64,000 nucleotides of DNA from Streptomyces sp. NBC_00659 (GTDB lineage Bacteria > Actinomycetota > Actinomycetes > Streptomycetales > Streptomycetaceae), in NCBI RefSeq assembly GCF_036226925.1, contig NZ_CP109031.1:6882001-6946000 (forward strand), given 5' to 3'. A program made the translations under genes and the position numbers. Shown piece by piece: positions 50,257-59,800 of the stretch. The stretch's first letter is position 1. Every line of letters begins with the position of its first letter. Under the pieces are notes generated by a model. It saw only the letters and a program-made list of their open reading frames with translations, did no database searches and was not told the DNA's origin.

Positions 50257-53154
50257 ATGACAGAGACGACGAGCGGTCCGGCACGAGGTTCCCGCGCGAA
50301 GAGCGGAGCCAAGGCCAGCAAGGGACTGCGCATCGAGCGCATTCACACCACCCCCGGCGTGCACCCGTACGACGAGGTGGAGTGGGAGCGCCGTGACGTC
50401 GTCATGACCAACTGGCGCGACGGCTCGATCAACTTCGAGCAGCGTGGCGTCGAGTTCCCCGGCTTCTGGTCGGTGAACGCGGTCAACATCGTCACCAGCA
50501 AGTACTTCCGCGGTGCCGTCGGCACCCCGCAGCGCGAGGTGGGCCTCAAGCAGCTCATCGACCGCATCGTGAAGACGTACCGGAAGGCCGGCGAGGACTA
50601 CAAGTACTTCGCCTCGCCCGCCGACGCCGAGATCTTCGAGCACGAGCTGGCGTACGCCCTCCTGCACCAGATCTTCAGCTTCAACAGCCCCGTCTGGTTC
50701 AACGTCGGGACGCCGCAGCCCCAGCAGGTCTCCGCCTGCTTCATCCTGTCCGTCGACGACTCCATGGAGTCGATCCTCGACTGGTACAAGGAAGAGGGCA
50801 TGATCTTCAAGGGCGGCTCCGGCGCCGGCCTGAACCTCTCCCGCATCCGCTCCTCCAAGGAGCTCCTGTCCTCGGGCGGCAACGCCTCGGGTCCCGTCTC
50901 CTTCATGCGCGGCGCCGACGCCTCCGCGGGAACGATCAAGTCGGGCGGCGCCACCCGCCGCGCGGCCAAGATGGTCATCCTCGACGTCGACCACCCCGAC
51001 ATCGAGAACTTCATCGAGACCAAGGTCAAGGAGGAGGAGAAGATCCGCGCCCTCCGTGACGCGGGCTTCGACATGGACCTGGGCGGCGACGACATCACGT
51101 CCGTCCAGTACCAGAACGCCAACAACTCGGTCCGTGTGAACGACACGTTCATGAAGGCGGTCGAGGAGGGCGGCAAGTTCGGCCTCACCTCGCGCATGAC
51201 CGGCGAGGTCATCGAGGAGGTCGACGCCAAGTCGCTCTTCCGCAAGATGGCCGAGGCCGCCTGGGCCTGCGCCGACCCGGGCATCCAGTACGACGACACG
51301 ATCAACAACTGGCACACGTGCCCGGAGTCCGGCCGTATCAACGGCTCGAACCCGTGCAGCGAGTACATGCACCTGGACAACACGTCCTGCAACCTCGCCT
51401 CGCTGAACCTGATGAAGTTCCTGAAGGACGACGGCAAGGGCCGCCAGTCCTTCGAGATCGAGCGCTTCGCCCAGGTCGTCGAGCTGGTCATCACCGCGAT
51501 GGACATCTCCATCTGCTTCGCGGACTTCCCGACGGAGAAGATCGGCGAGAACACCCGCGCCTTCCGTCAGCTGGGCATCGGCTACGCCAACCTCGGCGCC
51601 CTCCTCATGGCGACCGGCCACGCGTACGACTCCGACGGCGGCCGCGCGCTCGCCGGCGCGATCAGCTCCCTGATGACGGGTACGTCGTACAAGCGCTCCG
51701 CCGAACTCGCCGCGGTCGTCGGCCCGTACGACGGCTACGCCCGCAACGCGCAGCCCCACCAGCGCGTCATGAAGCAGCACGCCGACGCCAACACCGCGGC
51801 CGTCCGCGTGGACGACCTGGACACCCCGATCTGGGCCGCCGCCACGGAGGCCTGGCAGGACGTGATCCGCCTCGGCGAGAAGAACGGCTTCCGCAACGCG
51901 CAGGCCTCCGTCATCGCGCCCACCGGCACCATCGGTCTCGCGATGTCCTGCGACACCACCGGCCTCGAGCCCGACCTCGCGCTGGTCAAGTTCAAGAAGC
52001 TGGTCGGCGGCGGCTCGATGCAGATCGTCAACGGCACCGTGCCGCAGGCCCTGCGCCGCCTGGGATACCAGGAGGAGCAGATCGAGGCGGTCGTCGCCCA
52101 CATCGCCGAGAACGGCAATGTCGTCGACGCCCCCGGCCTCAAGCACGAGCACTACGAGGTCTTCGACTGCGCCATGGGCGAGCGTTCCATCTCCGCGATG
52201 GGCCACGTCCGCATGATGGCCGCGATCCAGCCGTGGATCTCCGGCGCGCTCTCCAAGACGGTCAACCTGCCGGAGACGGCGACCGTCGAGGACGTCGAAG
52301 AGGTCTACTTCGAGGCGTGGAAGATGGGCGTCAAGGCGCTCGCGATCTACCGCGACAACTGCAAGGTCGGCCAGCCCCTCTCCGCCAAGACCAAGGAGAA
52401 GGAGAAGACCGAGGTCACGGCCAAGGCCGAGAACACCATCCGTACCGCGGTCGAGAAGGTCGTCGAGTACCGCCCGGTCCGCAAGCGTCTGCCCAAGGGC
52501 CGTCCCGGCATCACCACGTCCTTCACGGTCGGCGGCGCCGAGGGCTACATGACCGCCAACTCCTACCCCGACGACGGTCTCGGCGAGGTCTTCCTGAAGA
52601 TGTCGAAGCAGGGCTCCACCCTCGCGGGCATGATGGACGCCTTCTCGATCGCCGTCTCGGTCGGCCTTCAGTACGGCGTGCCGCTGGAGACGTACGTCTC
52701 GAAGTTCACCAACATGCGCTTCGAGCCGGCCGGCATGACGGACGACCCGGACGTGCGGATGGCGCAGTCGATCGTCGACTACATCTTCCGTCGCCTGGCG
52801 CTGGACTTCCTGCCCTTCGAGACGCGCTCCGCACTCGGCATCCACTCCGCCGACGAGCGCCAGCGCCACCTGGAGACGGGTTCCTACGAGCCCACCGACG
52901 ACGAGCTCGACGTCGAGGGCCTGGCCCAGTCCGCGCCCCGCGCGCAGGAGCTGAAGGCCGTCGCCGCCCCCAGGGCCGAGGCCGTCGTGGCGGTGCCCGA
53001 CCCGAAGCAGGTCCGCACCAGCGCCGAGCTGGTGGAGATGCAGCTGGGCATCCAGGCCGACGCGCCGCTGTGCTTCTCCTGCGGTACGAAGATGCAGCGG
53101 GCCGGGTCCTGCTACATCTGCGAGGGCTGCGGTTCGACGAGCGGCTGCAGCTGA
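50257..53154 (+). CDS. nrdJ: vitamin B12-dependent (class II) ribonucleotide reductase
   Basis: Adenosylcobalamin-dependent reductase making dNTP precursors without oxygen. 965 residues; ATG 50257 follows AGGGAGG. The N-terminal substrate cysteine is in QVSACFILSVDDSM, the radical-site region is NPCSEYMHLDNTSCNLASLNL near 365-385, and SVIAPTGTIGLAMSCDTTG follows. The C-terminus has a cysteine-rich CFSCGTKMQRAGSCYICEGC and GCS end, likely the redox-active and zinc tail. Regulation should be by NrdR. A 13-bp hairpin terminator follows. No B12 riboswitch was seen before it. Confidence 0.98.
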   Translation: MTETTSGPARGSRAKSGAKASKGLRIERIHTTPGVHPYDEVEWERRDVVMTNWRDGSINFEQRGVEFPGFWSVNAVNIVTSKYFRGAVGTPQREVGLKQLIDRIVKTYRKAGEDYKYFASPADAEIFEHELAYALLHQIFSFNSPVWFNVGTPQPQQVSACFILSVDDSMESILDWYKEEGMIFKGGSGAGLNLSRIRSSKELLSSGGNASGPVSFMRGADASAGTIKSGGATRRAAKMVILDVDHPDIENFIETKVKEEEKIRALRDAGFDMDLGGDDITSVQYQNANNSVRVNDTFMKAVEEGGKFGLTSRMTGEVIEEVDAKSLFRKMAEAAWACADPGIQYDDTINNWHTCPESGRINGSNPCSEYMHLDNTSCNLASLNLMKFLKDDGKGRQSFEIERFAQVVELVITAMDISICFADFPTEKIGENTRAFRQLGIGYANLGALLMATGHAYDSDGGRALAGAISSLMTGTSYKRSAELAAVVGPYDGYARNAQPHQRVMKQHADANTAAVRVDDLDTPIWAAATEAWQDVIRLGEKNGFRNAQASVIAPTGTIGLAMSCDTTGLEPDLALVKFKKLVGGGSMQIVNGTVPQALRRLGYQEEQIEAVVAHIAENGNVVDAPGLKHEHYEVFDCAMGERSISAMGHVRMMAAIQPWISGALSKTVNLPETATVEDVEEVYFEAWKMGVKALAIYRDNCKVGQPLSAKTKEKEKTEVTAKAENTIRTAVEKVVEYRPVRKRLPKGRPGITTSFTVGGAEGYMTANSYPDDGLGEVFLKMSKQGSTLAGMMDAFSIAVSVGLQYGVPLETYVSKFTNMRFEPAGMTDDPDVRMAQSIVDYIFRRLALDFLPFETRSALGIHSADERQRHLETGSYEPTDDELDVEGLAQSAPRAQELKAVAAPRAEAVVAVPDPKQVRTSAELVEMQLGIQADAPLCFSCGTKMQRAGSCYICEGCGSTSGCS

Positions 53155-53222
53155 CACCGGGCGCCGGTCCGGCGAGCGGTCGCGGCTGACACCGGGCGCC
53201 CTTCGGGCGTGAACAGCTGATC

Positions 53223-53257
53223 AGGGCGGTGGAGCGGGCAGTCGGCTCCACCGCCCT
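53223..53257 (+). terminator. terminator after nrdJ
   Basis: AGGGCGGTGGAGC (53223-53235) and GCTCCACCGCCCT (53245-53257) form a perfect 13-bp stem with a 9-nt loop, 69 bases after the nrdJ stop. The rest of the 318-base gap to the next gene shows no other clear element. Confidence 0.85.
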
Positions 53258-53472
53258 CGGCGTTGCCGTCGGGGGCGGCACCGCGCCCCGCGGCGGGCCC
53301 GTCGTGTGCGCGCTCACCCGTCCGGCGGCGAGCCTGTCGTGCGCGCCGCCTCCCGGTGTCCCGGGTGCCGCGCGGCGACGGCCCGGGGCCCGGCGGAATT
53401 CGCCTTTCATACGAAACGATCAACGGTTAGTCTCCCTCCGCGCGCATGGAGCGCGATGGGGAGGCGGGGGAC

Positions 53473-54156
53473 ATGACCGACAAGGTGACCGGTTCGAGGA
53501 GAGGCCTGAACACGGGGGTTCAGGCCGTCGCGGCGGTGGTGCTGGTCGCGGGCGTCACGGGGGGCATATGGGGGCTTTCGCGGGTCCTTCCGAACAGCAA
53601 CGGCACCAACGACCCGGCCAGGTGCTCCGACCGGCTCAGCACCCCGCCGCCGCCGAAGCGCGTCTCCGGTGAGCAGCTGTGCCAGGCGCTCAACCGCGCG
53701 GACCTGCCGGCCCTCCTCGGGACGCCCGACGAGCACGCGCAGACGGCCGACGGCGACGACAGCTGGATCACCCTCGACGGCGGCACCAAGATCGCCAGCC
53801 CTGAAGCGAACGTCACGCTGAAGACCTACTCCGTGAAGCTGTCGGCCTCGGACGACCGGCTCTCCGTCGCCCAGGGCCTGGATCTGCTGCCGAAGGCGGA
53901 GCCGAGGCAGATCCTGGGCCACCCGGCGGTCCTCTACTCGGACCGGACGATCGCCCTCAGCTTCGGCGGGGGCAAGGCCGAGAGCGGCCCCGGCGGCGTC
54001 GCCCGCAGTCTGCTGGTCGCCAGGGACGCCAAGGGGGGCGGTGGTTCGTTCGAGATCTCCGTCTGGCGTCAGGACGATGTGGTGCCCGACGACGCGGCGC
54101 TGTTCCGCGTCGCCGAGCTGGTGCTGCCGACGGTCCCGGGCTGGAAGAGCGGCTGA
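53473..54156 (+). CDS. DUF6215 family protein, membrane-anchored
   Basis: 227-residue protein with one N-terminal helix (about residues 15-35, VQAVAAVVLVAGVTGGIWGL) and an extracytoplasmic domain. It matches the Streptomyces DUF6215 family: CSDRLS, GEQLCQALNRADLPALLGTP, HPAVLYSDRTIALSF and a VARDAKGGGGSFEISVWR stretch. Two cysteines (about 49 and 67) could form a disulfide. ATG 53473 follows GGAGGCGGGGG; ATG 53446 would add nine residues without a good site. Function unknown. Confidence 0.85.
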   Translation: MTDKVTGSRRGLNTGVQAVAAVVLVAGVTGGIWGLSRVLPNSNGTNDPARCSDRLSTPPPPKRVSGEQLCQALNRADLPALLGTPDEHAQTADGDDSWITLDGGTKIASPEANVTLKTYSVKLSASDDRLSVAQGLDLLPKAEPRQILGHPAVLYSDRTIALSFGGGKAESGPGGVARSLLVARDAKGGGGSFEISVWRQDDVVPDDAALFRVAELVLPTVPGWKSG

Positions 54157-54238
54157 ACACCCGCTGCTGGACAGGCCCCCGGGCGGGTCCGGGACCGACG
54201 GCCGGCACAGCGCGGACAGGAGGACACCGGGCTGTGCC

Positions 54239-54772
54239 TCACGCCTCCTGCGGGCTGCCCATGACCCGCGCGAAGGTCGCCGGATCGGTGTCGTAGCCGT
54301 GGATGCCCGGGTGGAACGTCCATTCTCCGGAGTGGTCGCGCACGAACTCCCCGATGGTGGCCGCCGTCGAGCCCAGGACGTCGCCGAAGTCGCCCTGCGT
54401 CAGGACGGTGTAGCCCTCACGCAGGCGGAAAGCGGGGTTGAGGACACCGACGAAGGTCCGGGCCTCGGTGCGCTGCTGGATGAGGACACCGACGACCACG
54501 CGCCCGTAACGGCTGTCCAGGCGCTCGAGTTCCAGGGTCATGACCTCGTCCCAGCCGAAACCCTTGCCGTCCTTGCTGTCGCGGTTCAGATAGATGGTGC
54601 CGTCCGGAGAACGGCTGCCGAAATACACTACGTAGTCCGGGTTTCCGTGCGGCGCGGACGCCAGGTACGTCGCCGCGACGATGTCGAGATCGGTCGCGGG
54701 CTCACCCGTGGGACTGGGATCCCATTTGACCGCCAACTCGGCTTTGCGGATTCCCTTGTTGAGACCGTTCAC
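54239..54772 (-). CDS. TerD-family protein
   Basis: 177-residue member of the TerD/stress-protein family, linked elsewhere to tellurite resistance, calcium binding and phage or stress responses. Typical strands are AELAVKWDPSP, DLDIVAATYLAS, VVYFGSRSPDGTIYLNRDSKDG and WTFHPGIHGYDTDP. The acidic loop DGTIYLNRDSKD marks a Ca2+-binding site in relatives. GTG 54772 follows GGGGAGGGG. It lacks neighbouring ter genes, so its specific role is not known. Confidence 0.9.
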   Translation of the reverse strand: MNGLNKGIRKAELAVKWDPSPTGEPATDLDIVAATYLASAPHGNPDYVVYFGSRSPDGTIYLNRDSKDGKGFGWDEVMTLELERLDSRYGRVVVGVLIQQRTEARTFVGVLNPAFRLREGYTVLTQGDFGDVLGSTAATIGEFVRDHSGEWTFHPGIHGYDTDPATFARVMGSPQEA

Positions 54773-54926
54773 CGGATGTCCCCTCCCCGTTCCTCAACAG
54801 TGGCCAAACCAACTCCCCTGAGAGTAGGGCCGGTTGTCCATCGTGCCACGCACACCGGGGCGTGCGCCCGGATCCACTCCGCCCGAGCGTGACCGGCGCC
54901 ACGTTCCGGGGCCTTACGATGGCGCG

Positions 54927-55532
54927 GTGCTGGTCAAGTGGATTCGCTGCACCGTGGTCGACCGCCGCGGTTTCGAACGGGGGCAGCGAAAGTGGGCGGG
55001 GCTTCTGGGAGAGCCGGGATTCCGGGGACAGGGGGGAGGGTGGAGCGCGGGGCGGTCCGGCGTCGCTCACATCTTCTCCTTCTGGGAGAGCCGCGCCTTC
55101 TACGACTCCTTCATGGCCCGGTCCCATGACCGGCTCGCCGCATCGCAGTCGGGCACTTTCAAGGACTCCCAGGTCAAGCTGTTCGACTACCGCTTCGACG
55201 TGAAGACGGGCTTCGAGCCGCGCTTCACGGACTCGGACGTGGTCCGGGTCGCGCACTGCCGTGTCCACGAGGAGCGCGCGGAGCACTTCGCGCTCATGCA
55301 GGAGAAGGTCTGGAACCCCGCGATGGCCGGTTCGCCCGGCATGATCCGGGGCATGTTCGGCGAGGCGCCCGGCAGCGAGTTCCTGGTCCTGTCCATGTGG
55401 CGGTCGGCCGCCGAGCACGGCAAATACCGCGCCGAGCGGCTGGAGAGGCTCGCGCTGCGCGCCCAGCTGGACGCCGACATAGCTGCTCTCGCGGGGGACG
55501 TCGTACAGCTGGAACCCGGCTGGATCGTCTGA
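54927..55532 (+). CDS. DUF4937 (YdbC-like) family protein
   Basis: 201 residues, cytosolic, with two ferredoxin-like alpha/beta halves reminiscent of dimeric monooxygenase-like folds: VKWIRCTVVDRRGFERGQRKW, AHIFSFWESRAFYDSFM and FLVLSMWRSAAEHGKY. I recognise the family only as DUF4937. TACGAT lies 7-12 bases before GTG 54927 with no Shine-Dalgarno, indicating a leaderless gene. It diverges from the TerD gene. Confidence 0.85.
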   Translation: MLVKWIRCTVVDRRGFERGQRKWAGLLGEPGFRGQGGGWSAGRSGVAHIFSFWESRAFYDSFMARSHDRLAASQSGTFKDSQVKLFDYRFDVKTGFEPRFTDSDVVRVAHCRVHEERAEHFALMQEKVWNPAMAGSPGMIRGMFGEAPGSEFLVLSMWRSAAEHGKYRAERLERLALRAQLDADIAALAGDVVQLEPGWIV

Positions 55533-55637
55533 CGGGACCCTCCCTTCCGGCGAACTGATGTGCGGGAACGGTGTGACCTGCGCCTTATGAGACCGTACGA
55601 CTGCTCGAACGGTGCTGGCACGATCTAGGGTTTTGGC

Positions 55638-56321
55638 ATGGCACGACCACGGCGCATCGTCCTTGTCCGGCACGGCGAGTCGGTGGGCAATGCCGACGAC
55701 ACCGTGTACGAACGCGAGCCCGACCACGCTCTGGCGCTCACGGAGACGGGGTGGCAGCAGGCGGAGAACACCGGCAAGCAGTTGCGCGAACTTTTCGGAA
55801 GGGAGCGCGTAAGCGTTTACGTCTCGCCTTACCGCCGTACCCACGAGACGTTCCGGGCCTTCCATCTCGACCCCGGGCTCGTCCGGGTGCGCGAGGAACC
55901 GCGCCTGCGTGAGCAGGACTGGGGCAACTGGCAGGACCGTGACGACGTACGTCTTCAGAAGGCGTATCGCGACGCGTACGGGCACTTCTTCTACCGGTTC
56001 GCGCAGGGCGAGTCGGGCGCCGACGTCTACGACCGGGTCGGCGGCTTCCTGGAGAGCCTGTACCGGAGCTTCGAGGCCCCCGACCACCCGCCCAACGTGC
56101 TCCTGGTGACCCATGGCCTGGCCATGCGGCTGTTCTGCATGCGCTGGTTCCACTGGTCGGTCGCCGAGTTCGAATCGCTCTCCAACCCGGGGAACGCGGA
56201 GGTGAGGATGCTCGTTCTGGGGGAGGACGGCCGGTACACCCTCGACCGTCCCTTCGAGCAGTGGCGTGATCCGGAAATCGTACGGAGCCACCGGATAGAG
56301 TGGCAGGGCGATGATCGCTGA
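55638..56321 (+). CDS. histidine phosphatase (phosphoglycerate-mutase family)
   Basis: 227-residue cytosolic phosphatase. The catalytic RHGE motif is in VLVRHGESVGN (residues 10-13), with VYVSPYRRTHETFRAF and the second active-site His in LLVTHGLAMRLF near 154. The LREQDWGNWQD region carries the acid/base Glu. TAGGGT at 55626-55631 lies 6 bases before the ATG, so the message is probably leaderless. The last 11 bases overlap the ADP-ribosylglycohydrolase start, indicating translational coupling. Substrate unknown. Confidence 0.93.
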   Translation: MARPRRIVLVRHGESVGNADDTVYEREPDHALALTETGWQQAENTGKQLRELFGRERVSVYVSPYRRTHETFRAFHLDPGLVRVREEPRLREQDWGNWQDRDDVRLQKAYRDAYGHFFYRFAQGESGADVYDRVGGFLESLYRSFEAPDHPPNVLLVTHGLAMRLFCMRWFHWSVAEFESLSNPGNAEVRMLVLGEDGRYTLDRPFEQWRDPEIVRSHRIEWQGDDR

Positions 56322-57240
56322 CACCTCTCCCGACGGGCGCTTCGAGCGCGCCCTCGCCAGCCTGCGCGGAATCGCGGTGGGAGACGCGCTGGGCTCGCAG
56401 TTCTTCGTGCCCGCGAACTACCCGCTGCTCAAGCGCCGAGAGCTGCCGCCCCAGCCCTGGCAGTGGACCGACGACACCGAGATGGCCTGCTCCGTGGTCG
56501 CCGTCCTGGCCACGCATTACCGCATCGACCAGGACGCGCTGGCGCACTCCTTCGCCCACCACCACGACTTCGACCGGGGCTACGGCCCGGCGGTCAACCG
56601 GCTGCTGCGGCTGATCCGGGAAGGCGGAGACTGGCGCGAGCTCGCGTCTGCCCTCTTCAAGGGGCAGGGCTCCTGGGGCAACGGCGCCGCGATGCGGATC
56701 GCCCCGCTGGGTGCCTGGTACGCCGACGATCCGGAGCAGGCGACCCACCAGGCGGAGATCTCCGCCTACCCGACGCACCAGCATCGCGAGGCCGTGGTCG
56801 GTGCCATGGCCGTCGCCGCGGCCGCCGCGCTGGCCGCCGACCCGGCGGGACCGCCGAGCGCCGAGGCCCTGCTGGACGGCGTCATCGCGCTCGTACCGCG
56901 CAGCGCCGTGGGGGCCGGCCTGAGGCGCGCCCGCGACATGCTCGACTACGGGGACGCCGCGACCGTGGCCGCCGTACTGGGCTGCGGACGGCGTACGTCC
57001 GCCCACGACACCGTGCCCTTCGCCCTGTGGTCCGCGGCCCGTGCCCTGGGTGACTACGAAGAGGGCTTCTGGACCACCGCCCAGGTCGGTGGCGACGTGG
57101 ACACGACGTGCTCCATCGTGGGCGGCGTGGTCGCCTCCGGTAAGGCGGGAGTGCCCCCCAGGGCATGGCTGGACGCCACGGAGGCGCTGCCGGAATGGCT
57201 GCCCGGGCTCCCGTCCGGAAGTGGCGCAGGCGCCGCGTAG
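56311..57240 (+). CDS. ADP-ribosylglycohydrolase family protein
   Basis: 309-residue member of the DraG/ARH family, which removes ADP-ribose from proteins, nucleic acids or small molecules with two Mg2+ ions. Metal and substrate motifs are GIAVGDALGSQF, WTDDTEMACSV (near 51), GSWGNGAAMRIAPLG and QVGGDVDTTCSIVGG near 255-268. It overlaps the phosphatase gene by 11 bases and is probably made with it, so the pair may act on related phosphate or ADP-ribose compounds. A hairpin follows near 57324-57366. Confidence 0.93.
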   Translation: MIADTSPDGRFERALASLRGIAVGDALGSQFFVPANYPLLKRRELPPQPWQWTDDTEMACSVVAVLATHYRIDQDALAHSFAHHHDFDRGYGPAVNRLLRLIREGGDWRELASALFKGQGSWGNGAAMRIAPLGAWYADDPEQATHQAEISAYPTHQHREAVVGAMAVAAAAALAADPAGPPSAEALLDGVIALVPRSAVGAGLRRARDMLDYGDAATVAAVLGCGRRTSAHDTVPFALWSAARALGDYEEGFWTTAQVGGDVDTTCSIVGGVVASGKAGVPPRAWLDATEALPEWLPGLPSGSGAGAA

Positions 57241-57323
57241 GGCGTACGGCAGGGGGTTGCCGGGCTCCTGGGCCACCGAGTGTGCGGGCGGCGTGCGGGG
57301 GCGCGGGCGGCGGGCGCAGAGGG

Positions 57324-57366
57324 GGCGCTGGGCTGTGTCACAGGCTTGCTACAGCCCCGCAGCGCC
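57324..57366 (+). terminator. hairpin after the ADP-ribosylglycohydrolase gene
   Basis: GGCGCTGGGCTGT (57324-57336) can pair with ACAGCC...CAGCGCC (57351-57366), with a 3-nt bulge and 14-nt loop. Confidence 0.45.
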
Positions 57367-57513
57367 CTCGTGAGCCGCTTTGCCCCCGGATACCGTGTGC
57401 GCCACGCCGCCCGTTGATCATGACGGGCGTGTGCCGACGAAACACCGGCCGACAGCCTCCCCGCCCCAGTGGCGCAATCCGGGCTGCCCGGTGACCGGCT
57501 GGGAGGGGATCCC

Positions 57514-59583
57514 TTGTCCGACATACCGTCCACGCCCGAGCCCGTAGAGGGGTCATCGGCGCAGCGGAAGAGCCCAGAAGCGAGCGAGGAGAATCCGGGA
57601 GCCGAGTCCCGGCCCACGCGGACACCGGAGCCCGCGGACTCCACGAGCCCGGCCGAACCGGGATCCACGGTGCGGCGACCGGAGACCGGTCCCGGCGCGA
57701 TGGCGAAGTCGGCCGAACTGGGGGGCGCGGACGGGCCTGGGGGTAAGGCTGCGTCCGGGGGTACGGAAGAGTCTGAGGGTGTGGCCGAACCGGGGGGTGC
57801 GGACGGGCCTAAGAGTGTGGTCGAACCGGGGGGTGGCGACGAGCCTGAGGGTTCTGCCGAGCCGGGGAGTGCGGCCGAGCCGGTGGGTGCGGACGGATCC
57901 GAGGGCGGGGATGTGTCCGGCGGTGGGGACGAGCCCGAGGGTTCGGACGCCTCCGGGGATGACCGGTCGACCGGCGGCGGGCTAGAGCCTGGCATGAGGT
58001 CCTCGTCCGAGCGGGTGGCCAGGGTCGACGGCCAGCCGCGTTCCCAGGCCTCCCGATCGCCGCAGGCGAGGACCGGCAAGACGGCTCCGTCGGCCGCCCC
58101 CGAACTGTGGTCACCGGAGTTGTGGGCCACGTCGCCCGCCCCGGTGCGTACGCCCACGCTGTGGGCCGTGCTCGCGACCGGCCTGCTGAGCATGCTGCTC
58201 CTCGACGGCGGTCTGGCGGTCAACCTTCTGCTGGTCGCGATCCCCACAGCACTCGCCGCGTACTTCGCGGGCCGGGACGCGGGGCGCCGCACGCGCGCGT
58301 GGAGCGTGGTCTGGGGCGTCGGCGGCATCGGTCTGCTGGCCGTGCCCGCTCTGCGGGACGCGGACTGGCCGTCGTTCCTGGCCGTCGTGACGGCGATCGG
58401 GCTCGGCTCGCTCGCGCTGAACGGCGGCCGCACCTGGCCCGCGGTTCTGCTCGGACCCGTCGGCGTGGTCAACTCGGTGGTCACCGGTGTCGCCTGGGGC
58501 TGGCGCGGGCTGCGGGAACGATTCGGCGGAGCCCGTCGGGGAGTGGGTGTCGGGCTGCGCGCGTTCGTGGTGAGCGCCGTCCTGCTGCTCGTCTTCGGGG
58601 CGTTGTTCGCCGGAGCCGACGCCGCCTTCGCCGATCTGCTCGGCGACCTGGTGCCGGACACCTCGGTCACCGGTGGACCCTGGCGCGTGGTGCTTCTGGT
58701 GTCGGGCCTGGTCGTGGCACTGTCCGTGGCCCACACGGCGGCCGCACCGGTGCGACTGGACCGGGTCGTGGTGCGACCCGGTCGCCCGCGCAACCGTGTC
58801 GAGTGGGCCCTCCCGCTGATCGTGCTCACGGTGCTCTTCGCGGCCTTCAACGCGGTCCAGCTCGTCGTGCTCTTCGGCGGTTATGACGCGGTGCTGAAGA
58901 AGACCGGCCAGACGTACGCCGAATACGCGCGCCAGGGTTTCTGGCAGCTGCTGTTCGTCACGCTGCTGACCCTGCTCGTCGTGGTGTTCGCGCTGCGCTG
59001 GGCACCGCGGGACGGCGCCGGCGACCGGAAGCTGGTGCGCGGTGTGCTGGGAACTCTGTGCGGCCTGGCGCTCGTTGTCGTGGCATCCGCTGTGCGGCGT
59101 ATGGACATGTATGTGGAGGCTTATGGGCTGACGCGGCTGAGGATCTCGGTGCTGGCCGGAGAGCTGTGGCTGGGCCTGGTCATCGTGCTCATCATGGCGG
59201 CCGGTGTGTGGGGCGCCCGCTGGCTGCCCCGCGCCGTCGCGGCCAGTGCGGCGGCCGGCGTCCTCGCGTTCGGGCTGATGTCGCCCGACAGCCTGATCGC
59301 CGAGAGGAACGTCCAGCGGTACGAGGACACGGGCAACTTCGACGTCCTGTACGCCCGCGATCTGTCGGCCGACGCCGTACCCGCCCTCGACAAGCTCAAG
59401 GAGCCGATGCGTTCCTGCGTGCTGAGACCGATCGCCGACGAACTGGACCAGGACGACGCGCCCTGGTATGCGACCAGTTGGGGTGAGGCCCGGGCCCGGG
59501 ACATCCTCCGGGACCACCCGCCCGCCAAGTCCATCAGCGAGAGCGAGTGCGACTCGTTGACGGAGTTCCCCGAGTACCGCTGA
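57514..59583 (+). CDS. DUF4173/DUF4153-like multi-spanning membrane protein
   Basis: 689 residues from TTG 57514, which follows GGGAGGGG; GTG 57469 would add 15 residues without a site. The first 200 residues are a hydrophilic, Gly/Glu/Pro-rich tract with repeats like EPGGADGP. About 11-12 membrane helices follow. FGALFAGADAAFADLLGDL and YAEYARQGFWQLLFV are typical of the family. A soluble C-terminal tail of about 80 residues ends ESECDSLTEFPEYR. Role unknown; relatives are sometimes next to two-component genes, not seen here. Confidence 0.85.
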   Translation: MSDIPSTPEPVEGSSAQRKSPEASEENPGAESRPTRTPEPADSTSPAEPGSTVRRPETGPGAMAKSAELGGADGPGGKAASGGTEESEGVAEPGGADGPKSVVEPGGGDEPEGSAEPGSAAEPVGADGSEGGDVSGGGDEPEGSDASGDDRSTGGGLEPGMRSSSERVARVDGQPRSQASRSPQARTGKTAPSAAPELWSPELWATSPAPVRTPTLWAVLATGLLSMLLLDGGLAVNLLLVAIPTALAAYFAGRDAGRRTRAWSVVWGVGGIGLLAVPALRDADWPSFLAVVTAIGLGSLALNGGRTWPAVLLGPVGVVNSVVTGVAWGWRGLRERFGGARRGVGVGLRAFVVSAVLLLVFGALFAGADAAFADLLGDLVPDTSVTGGPWRVVLLVSGLVVALSVAHTAAAPVRLDRVVVRPGRPRNRVEWALPLIVLTVLFAAFNAVQLVVLFGGYDAVLKKTGQTYAEYARQGFWQLLFVTLLTLLVVVFALRWAPRDGAGDRKLVRGVLGTLCGLALVVVASAVRRMDMYVEAYGLTRLRISVLAGELWLGLVIVLIMAAGVWGARWLPRAVAASAAAGVLAFGLMSPDSLIAERNVQRYEDTGNFDVLYARDLSADAVPALDKLKEPMRSCVLRPIADELDQDDAPWYATSWGEARARDILRDHPPAKSISESECDSLTEFPEYR

Positions 59584-59800
59584 ACGCGTTCTTCCGATGC
59601 GTCCATGTCCAAGTCCGCGTCCACGTCAGGTTCGCGTCCAGGTCGACGTCGACGTGGACGGGCCTGGCCACCGGCTCCGTGTCGCGGACGGCCGGATCGT
59701 GGTCACCCCGGGTCTCCCTGACCCGGACCACGGCCCGGCCCTCCGCGGGGCCGCCCGGAGCCGCTTTCAGCCCGCGGCCGCTCTCGGCCCGGAGCCCCTT

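Noticed and set aside
50233..53157. 974-codon open frame antisense to nrdJ
   Set aside because: It is the mirror of a strongly conserved enzyme in high-GC DNA, where antisense frames lack stops. No start signal or family-like sequence is present.
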